This document shows, one piece after another, positions 63,852 to 63,881 of a stretch of DNA of 63,881 nucleotides. A model generated the notes under the pieces. It worked only from the letters and a program-made list of their open reading frames with translations. It made no database searches and was not told the origin of the DNA. Numbering within the stretch: position 1 is the stretch's first letter; each line of letters begins with the position of its first letter. Location of the stretch: NCBI GenBank assembly GCA_031119395.1, contig JAVHYA010000022.1, forward strand, positions 1-63,881, in the 5' to 3' direction. Origin of the DNA: Pseudomonadota bacterium (lineage in GTDB: Bacteria > Pseudomonadota > Gammaproteobacteria > Burkholderiales > Burkholderiaceae_C). Position numbers and translations under genes: made by a program.

Positions 63852-63881
63852 CGGCGGCCTCCCGCGCAGCGCAGGTCGTCG
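63848..63881 (-). CDS. 3' end of the upstream dcw gene, probably murG (partial)
   Basis: A frame entering from the window edge reads [10 protein letters not shown] and stops at TGA (63850-63848), overlapping the murC start as ATGA. In the standard cluster the gene before murC is murG. Ten codons are too few to confirm it. Confidence 0.4.

Overview
The window is about 64 kb of very GC-rich, gene-dense bacterial chromosome. Gene content and order point to Betaproteobacteria, Burkholderiales, most likely Comamonadaceae (Variovorax/Acidovorax/Xenophilus-like; the genus cannot be settled from this stretch). The main clues are the accB-accC-prmA-DUF3426-kinase block, pilS-pilR-ampD, an nrdA-nrdB pair followed by a Lys/Ala/Pro-rich histone H1-like gene, a dcw tail murC-ddlB-ftsQ-ftsA-ftsZ-lpxC, several Bug-type solute-binding proteins, and a dispersed GCTAT...ATAGC repeat of the kind found in this family. 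No phage, insertion sequence, CRISPR array or rRNA operon was seen. There is one tRNA (CAT anticodon).

Layout. 1-1.2 kb: ECF sigma factor with a membrane-anchored partner cut by the window edge. 1.3-4.6 kb: tRNA, a small unknown gene, and a TonB-dependent siderophore receptor behind a Fur-box-like site. 4.7-9.5 kb: LpxH-like phosphoesterase, a sterol-desaturase/YhhN fusion, a DmeF-type metal exporter and ruvB. 9.7-15.7 kb: a lipid-type operon with the domain content of E. coli ynbABCD plus an acyltransferase and a small membrane protein. 15.8-22.2 kb: ffh, ypjD-like gene, PP0621-like gene, pilS, pilR, ampD. 22.4-27.5 kb: ribonucleotide reductase under a promoter flanked by two NrdR boxes, then the histone-like gene. 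27.6-34.3 kb: fatty-acid biosynthesis (accBC), prmA, a thioredoxin-like protein and unknowns. 34.3-37.7 kb: mpl, a cupin gene, and a DAHP synthase gene behind what looks like a ribosome-dependent attenuator with an aromatic-rich leader peptide. 37.7-45.8 kb: tldD, rodA, esterase, RNase II-type gene, TonB-like gene, aroE, mtgA. 45.8-50.7 kb: IclR-linked acyl-CoA catabolic module. 50.8-53.5 kb: a second acyltransferase/CdsA-like pair, then ruvC. 53.5-56.6 kb: LysR-linked module with maleylacetate reductase. 56.6 kb to the end: lpxC and the dcw cluster.

How the genes work together. Much of the window serves the envelope: peptidoglycan precursors and recycling (murC, ddlB, mpl, ampD, mtgA, rodA), division (ftsQAZ), lipid A (lpxC, LpxH-like) and phospholipid-type chemistry (two acyltransferase/CdsA modules, the ynb-like enzymes, the putative ether-lipid fusion).

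Most notable observations: (i) the attenuator upstream of the DAHP synthase gene, with mutually exclusive hairpins; (ii) the ynb-like operon and its diverged second acyltransferase/CdsA pair, in which the CdsA copy has lost its signature residues and the acyltransferase carries a Pro/Ala-rich insertion; (iii) a dispersed ~60-bp repeat that has entered or shaped coding sequence at least five times (YhhN fusion, tldD, RNase II-like gene, kinase stop codon, murC/ddlB junction) and abuts the ruvC start codon; (iv) a duplication of the accC translation start that makes an upstream micro-ORF ending across the real accC start. All functional calls rest on reading sequence motifs; no database search was run.
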